DNA of 15,916 bases from Alphaproteobacteria bacterium (lineage in GTDB: Bacteria > Pseudomonadota > Alphaproteobacteria > UBA828). The translations under genes were made by a program, and so were the position numbers. Shown in pieces: positions 13,578-15,916 of the stretch (its first letter is position 1; every line of letters begins with the position of its first letter). The DNA lies in assembly GCA_029937205.1 (NCBI GenBank), contig JAPYQV010000018.1:1-15916 (forward strand), read 5' to 3'. Below the pieces are notes generated by a model. The model saw only the letters and a list, made by a program, of their open reading frames with translations, ran no database searches and had not been told where the DNA came from.

Positions 13578-15143
13578 ATGTCACGAGGACCGGAACTCCC
13601 CAGCATCGCGCAATTGCTCGACATCGCCGAGGATTTCGGCCTCGATATGACTGCCGAGCGTGCGGGTGAGTACCGCGACGCCATGTCAGGCGGTATCCGC
13701 GCGCTTAGACGCATCGACGACATGGTCGAGGAACGCCCCGAGGTCAAATATCCACGCACGCCGGGCCGTCGTCCACGCGCGGAAGAAAATCCTTATAACG
13801 CCTGGTATTGGCTAACCGATATCAAGGGCGCCAAGAGCGGCCCGCTGGCCGGTGAGCGCATCGGCATCAAGGACACGGTCTCCGTTGCCGGCGTGCCGAT
13901 GATGAATGGCTCGCGCGTGCTCGAGGGCTATATCCCGCAAATCGACGCCACCGTTGTCACCCGCCTGCTCGACGCCGGCGCGGTGATTGCCGGCAAGACC
14001 GTCTCGTCGGATTTCTCTTTCTCTTCCGGCGGCCACACCAGCGCCTACGGGCCGGTGCGCAACCCGCACAAGCCGAGCCATGCGCCGGGCGGTTCGTCCA
14101 AGGGCAGCGCCGCGGCACTGGCAGCGGGCGATATTGAGTTTGCGCTGGGCGGCGATCAGGGCGGCTCGATCCGCATCCCGGCCGCCTGGTGCGGCGTGGT
14201 CGGCCTCAAACCGACTTACGGCCTGGTGCCCTATACCGGCTGCATGGGCATTGAACTGTCGCACGATATTGTCGGACCGATGGCCAACAGCGTCGAGAAT
14301 GTTGCCCGCATGCTTTCGGTTCTGGCCGGGCCCGATCCGTTCGATCCGCGCCAGCGCGGCGTCATCCCTGAAGATTATGTGCAGGATTATTTGCCGGCCA
14401 TTGGGCAGGGCTGCAAAGGCCTCCGCATCGGCGTGGTCGAGGAAGGTTTTGGCCAAAAGGCGGATACCTGGCCCGATCTCAAGCTCTTGCCGAGCGACCG
14501 GCGGGTGGATGCCAAGGTACGCGCCGCGTTGCGCGGCCTGAAGAAGAACGGCGCAAAAGTGCGAAAAATATCCGTGCCGATGCATTATGACGGTGTACGT
14601 CTGTGGTTCGCCCTGGTGGCGGAAGGCGCTGTCGATGTGATGTTTCATGGCTCGGGATTGGGCAGCAATTGGCAGGGCTATTACGACACGCCGATGCTCG
14701 ACCATGTGGCGAAGAGCTTGCGTGCGCGGCCCAACGATATCCCGGCGACGGTGGTTAATGTTCTGTTGATGGGCGAATACCTCAAGCGCCATTATCATGG
14801 CCGCTATTACGCCAAAGCGCAGAACCAGCGCGGCAGTCTGAAGCGCGCCTATGACGCGGCGCTGGTTGAGAACGATGTGCTTGTCATGCCCACACTTGCG
14901 CAGCTTCCGGGCCCCATTCCGCCGCCGGATGCGCCTTTTGCTGAGTATATGTTCCGCTCCCTCAATACGCTCAACAATTGCCCGCAATTCAGCACCACCG
15001 GCCATCCGGCGATCAGCGTGCCGTGCGGCATGGTCGACGGTCTGCCGGTGGGCTTGCAGATTATCGGCCGCCATTTCGACGACCTCAAAGTGCTTCAAGC
15101 TGCCGATGCGGTCGAGAAGCTTGGCGATTGGCGCGCCCAGTGA
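13578..15143 (+). CDS. Amidase-signature enzyme, nitrile-pathway amidase-like
   Basis: A 521-residue amidase-signature enzyme with an extra N-terminal helical region of about 90 residues, as in Rhodococcus enantioselective amidases of the nitrile pathway. The triad is Lys98 in ERIGIKDT, Ser173 in APGGSSKGSAAA, and Ser197 in GGDQGGSIRIPAAWCG. These are offset by two from Lys96/Ser171/Ser195 of the Rhodococcus enzyme, recalled from knowledge. GLVPYTGCMGIE is also typical of that subgroup. The C-terminus carries GLPVGLQIIGRHFDD. It is clearly different from the first amidase (longer N-terminus, DQGGS in place of DGGGS), so this is not a recent tandem copy. AAGAGGAAAG precedes the ATG. HyuA follows four bases after the stop. 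No nitrile hydratase is visible in the window. Confidence 0.93.
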   Translation: MSRGPELPSIAQLLDIAEDFGLDMTAERAGEYRDAMSGGIRALRRIDDMVEERPEVKYPRTPGRRPRAEENPYNAWYWLTDIKGAKSGPLAGERIGIKDTVSVAGVPMMNGSRVLEGYIPQIDATVVTRLLDAGAVIAGKTVSSDFSFSSGGHTSAYGPVRNPHKPSHAPGGSSKGSAAALAAGDIEFALGGDQGGSIRIPAAWCGVVGLKPTYGLVPYTGCMGIELSHDIVGPMANSVENVARMLSVLAGPDPFDPRQRGVIPEDYVQDYLPAIGQGCKGLRIGVVEEGFGQKADTWPDLKLLPSDRRVDAKVRAALRGLKKNGAKVRKISVPMHYDGVRLWFALVAEGAVDVMFHGSGLGSNWQGYYDTPMLDHVAKSLRARPNDIPATVVNVLLMGEYLKRHYHGRYYAKAQNQRGSLKRAYDAALVENDVLVMPTLAQLPGPIPPPDAPFAEYMFRSLNTLNNCPQFSTTGHPAISVPCGMVDGLPVGLQIIGRHFDDLKVLQAADAVEKLGDWRAQ

Positions 15144-15147
15144 TCCT

Positions 15148-15916
15148 ATGAGCTATCGCCTCGGCGTCGATATCGGCGGCACGTTCACCGATTTCGCTTT
15201 GTTCAACGAGGCGCGCGGCGAGATGTACATCCACAAGCAATTGACCACGCCGGACGATCCGTCGCGCGCGGTTCTGGAAGGCGCAAAACATTTGCTGGCG
15301 CGCAAAAACGTCGACATGGCTGAGTTAGAATCCGTCGCCCATGGCACCACGCTGGTGACCAACGCGGTGATCGAGCGGCGCGGTGCTTGTACCGGCATGC
15401 TGGTGAGCGAAGGCTTCCGCGACGTTCTCGATATGGCGCGCGAGACGCGCTACGACCTGTTCGATCTCCGCCTGAAATTTCCCGAGCCATTGGTGCCGCG
15501 CAATCTGCGCCGCGAGGTGGCGGAGCGGGTGACATTCGAAGGCGCGGTCGAGCGCGCGCTTGATCTTGACGCGGTGCGCGCGGCAATCAGTGAGCTTGTC
15601 GAACAAGGCATCGAGGCGCTGGCGATTTGTTTTCTGCATTCCTATATCAATTCGGCGCATGAAGATGCGGCGCGGGCGCTGGCCGAACGCGAGTTTCCCA
15701 ATCTCTATATTTCCACCTCGGCGGATATCTTCTCCAACATGCGCGAATATGAGCGCTGGACCACGGCGACGGTCAACGCCTACACCCAGCCGCTTTTCGA
15801 CCGCTACCTGCAGCGCCTGGCCGATGGCTTGGCGGCGGATGGTTTCAAAGGCCAGCTCCTGGTCATGACATCCTCCGGCGGCATGTTGGCGCCCGAGGCG
15901 GCGCGGCGCTATCCGG
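15148..15916 (+). CDS. hyuA: Hydantoinase/oxoprolinase subunit A, N-terminal part (window edge)
   Basis: The frame from ATG 15148 stays open to the end of the window (256 complete codons). It starts MSYRLGVDIGGTFTDFALFN, the phosphate-binding ASKHA-type loop that opens HyuA, oxoprolinase and acetone carboxylase beta subunits. It then has VAHGTTLVTNAVIERRG and RETRYDLFDLRLKFPEPLVP, both typical of N-methylhydantoinase A-like proteins, and FLHSYINSAHED, EYERWTTATVNAY and MTSSGGM. Full-length relatives have about 680-720 residues, so more than half lies outside. These enzymes use ATP to open hydantoin-like or oxoproline rings, normally with a HyuB subunit encoded next door. Following an amidase by four bases suggests consecutive C-N bond hydrolysis (inference). 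The ribosome-binding site is weak, consistent with translational coupling. Confidence 0.9.
   Translation, partial: MSYRLGVDIGGTFTDFALFNEARGEMYIHKQLTTPDDPSRAVLEGAKHLLARKNVDMAELESVAHGTTLVTNAVIERRGACTGMLVSEGFRDVLDMARETRYDLFDLRLKFPEPLVPRNLRREVAERVTFEGAVERALDLDAVRAAISELVEQGIEALAICFLHSYINSAHEDAARALAEREFPNLYISTSADIFSNMREYERWTTATVNAYTQPLFDRYLQRLADGLAADGFKGQLLVMTSSGGMLAPEAARRYP

Noticed and set aside
13812..15098. A 428-codon minus-strand frame opposite the second amidase.
   Set aside because: The plus-strand amidase has its complete catalytic triad; the antisense frame is a compositional artefact.
1..15916. CRISPR arrays, tRNA or rRNA genes, intact transposases or phage genes.
   Set aside because: No regularly spaced repeats, cloverleaf sequences, rRNA signatures, integrases or transposase motifs were seen; the only mobile-DNA hint is short repeat-like sequence at 2281-2440.

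Overview
GC-rich, densely coded bacterial DNA, most like an alphaproteobacterium with a large accessory catabolic repertoire. The evidence is the codon use, the many four-base start/stop overlaps, the use of TTG starts, and the mix of CaiB-type CoA transferase, CitE-like lyase, MaoC hydratase, SDR, amidase and HyuA families. The taxon is an inference; no rRNA or ribosomal-protein gene is present. Nearly every gene encodes a cytosolic metabolic enzyme. No transporter is visible, and at most one possible gene start could be a regulator.

Layout. (1) 1-1802: a short possible divergent gene start at the left edge, then a two-gene rightward unit of an NmrA-like NAD(P)-binding protein and a classical SDR. 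(2) 1803-2445: a decayed spacer with a secreted Sel1-repeat gene that has lost a normal start and its normal 3' end, a perfect 13-bp palindrome, and hairpin/repeat-like DNA. (3) 7189-2446, leftward: a compact five-gene unit in the order 3-hydroxyacyl-CoA dehydrogenase, CitE-like lyase, CaiB-type CoA transferase, acyl-CoA dehydrogenase, MaoC hydratase. CoA transferase, hydratase and CitE-type lyase form the logic of itaconate/citramalate (C5-dicarboxylate) breakdown: activate the acid, hydrate the enoyl-CoA, cleave to two short products. The two dehydrogenases suggest a related but longer route. (4) 7190-7307: a short AT-rich divergent promoter region with a perfect dyad beside a consensus -10 box. 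(5) 7308-15916, rightward: a TIM-barrel sugar isomerase/epimerase-like gene broken by an in-frame amber codon, an SDR, an amidase, an ATP-dependent acyl-CoA ligase, a thiolase-fold protein without the usual catalytic Cys and His, its DUF35 zinc-ribbon/OB partner, a second and different amidase, and the start of a HyuA-type hydantoinase/oxoprolinase subunit that runs off the window.

How it may work together (inference): the right unit could open amide or cyclic-amide substrates (HyuA plus two amidases), activate the released acid with CoA (ligase), and cleave or condense it with the thiolase-fold/DUF35 pair. The left unit could process a short branched or dicarboxylic acyl-CoA to central metabolites. 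The two units share one short intergenic region, so common regulation is plausible. The substrate cannot be named from sequence alone. The strongest individual observations are the single amber codon that splits an otherwise intact 290-codon gene, the thiolase-fold/DUF35 pair whose residues point away from thiolase chemistry, and the unusual gene combination on both sides of the divergent promoter.
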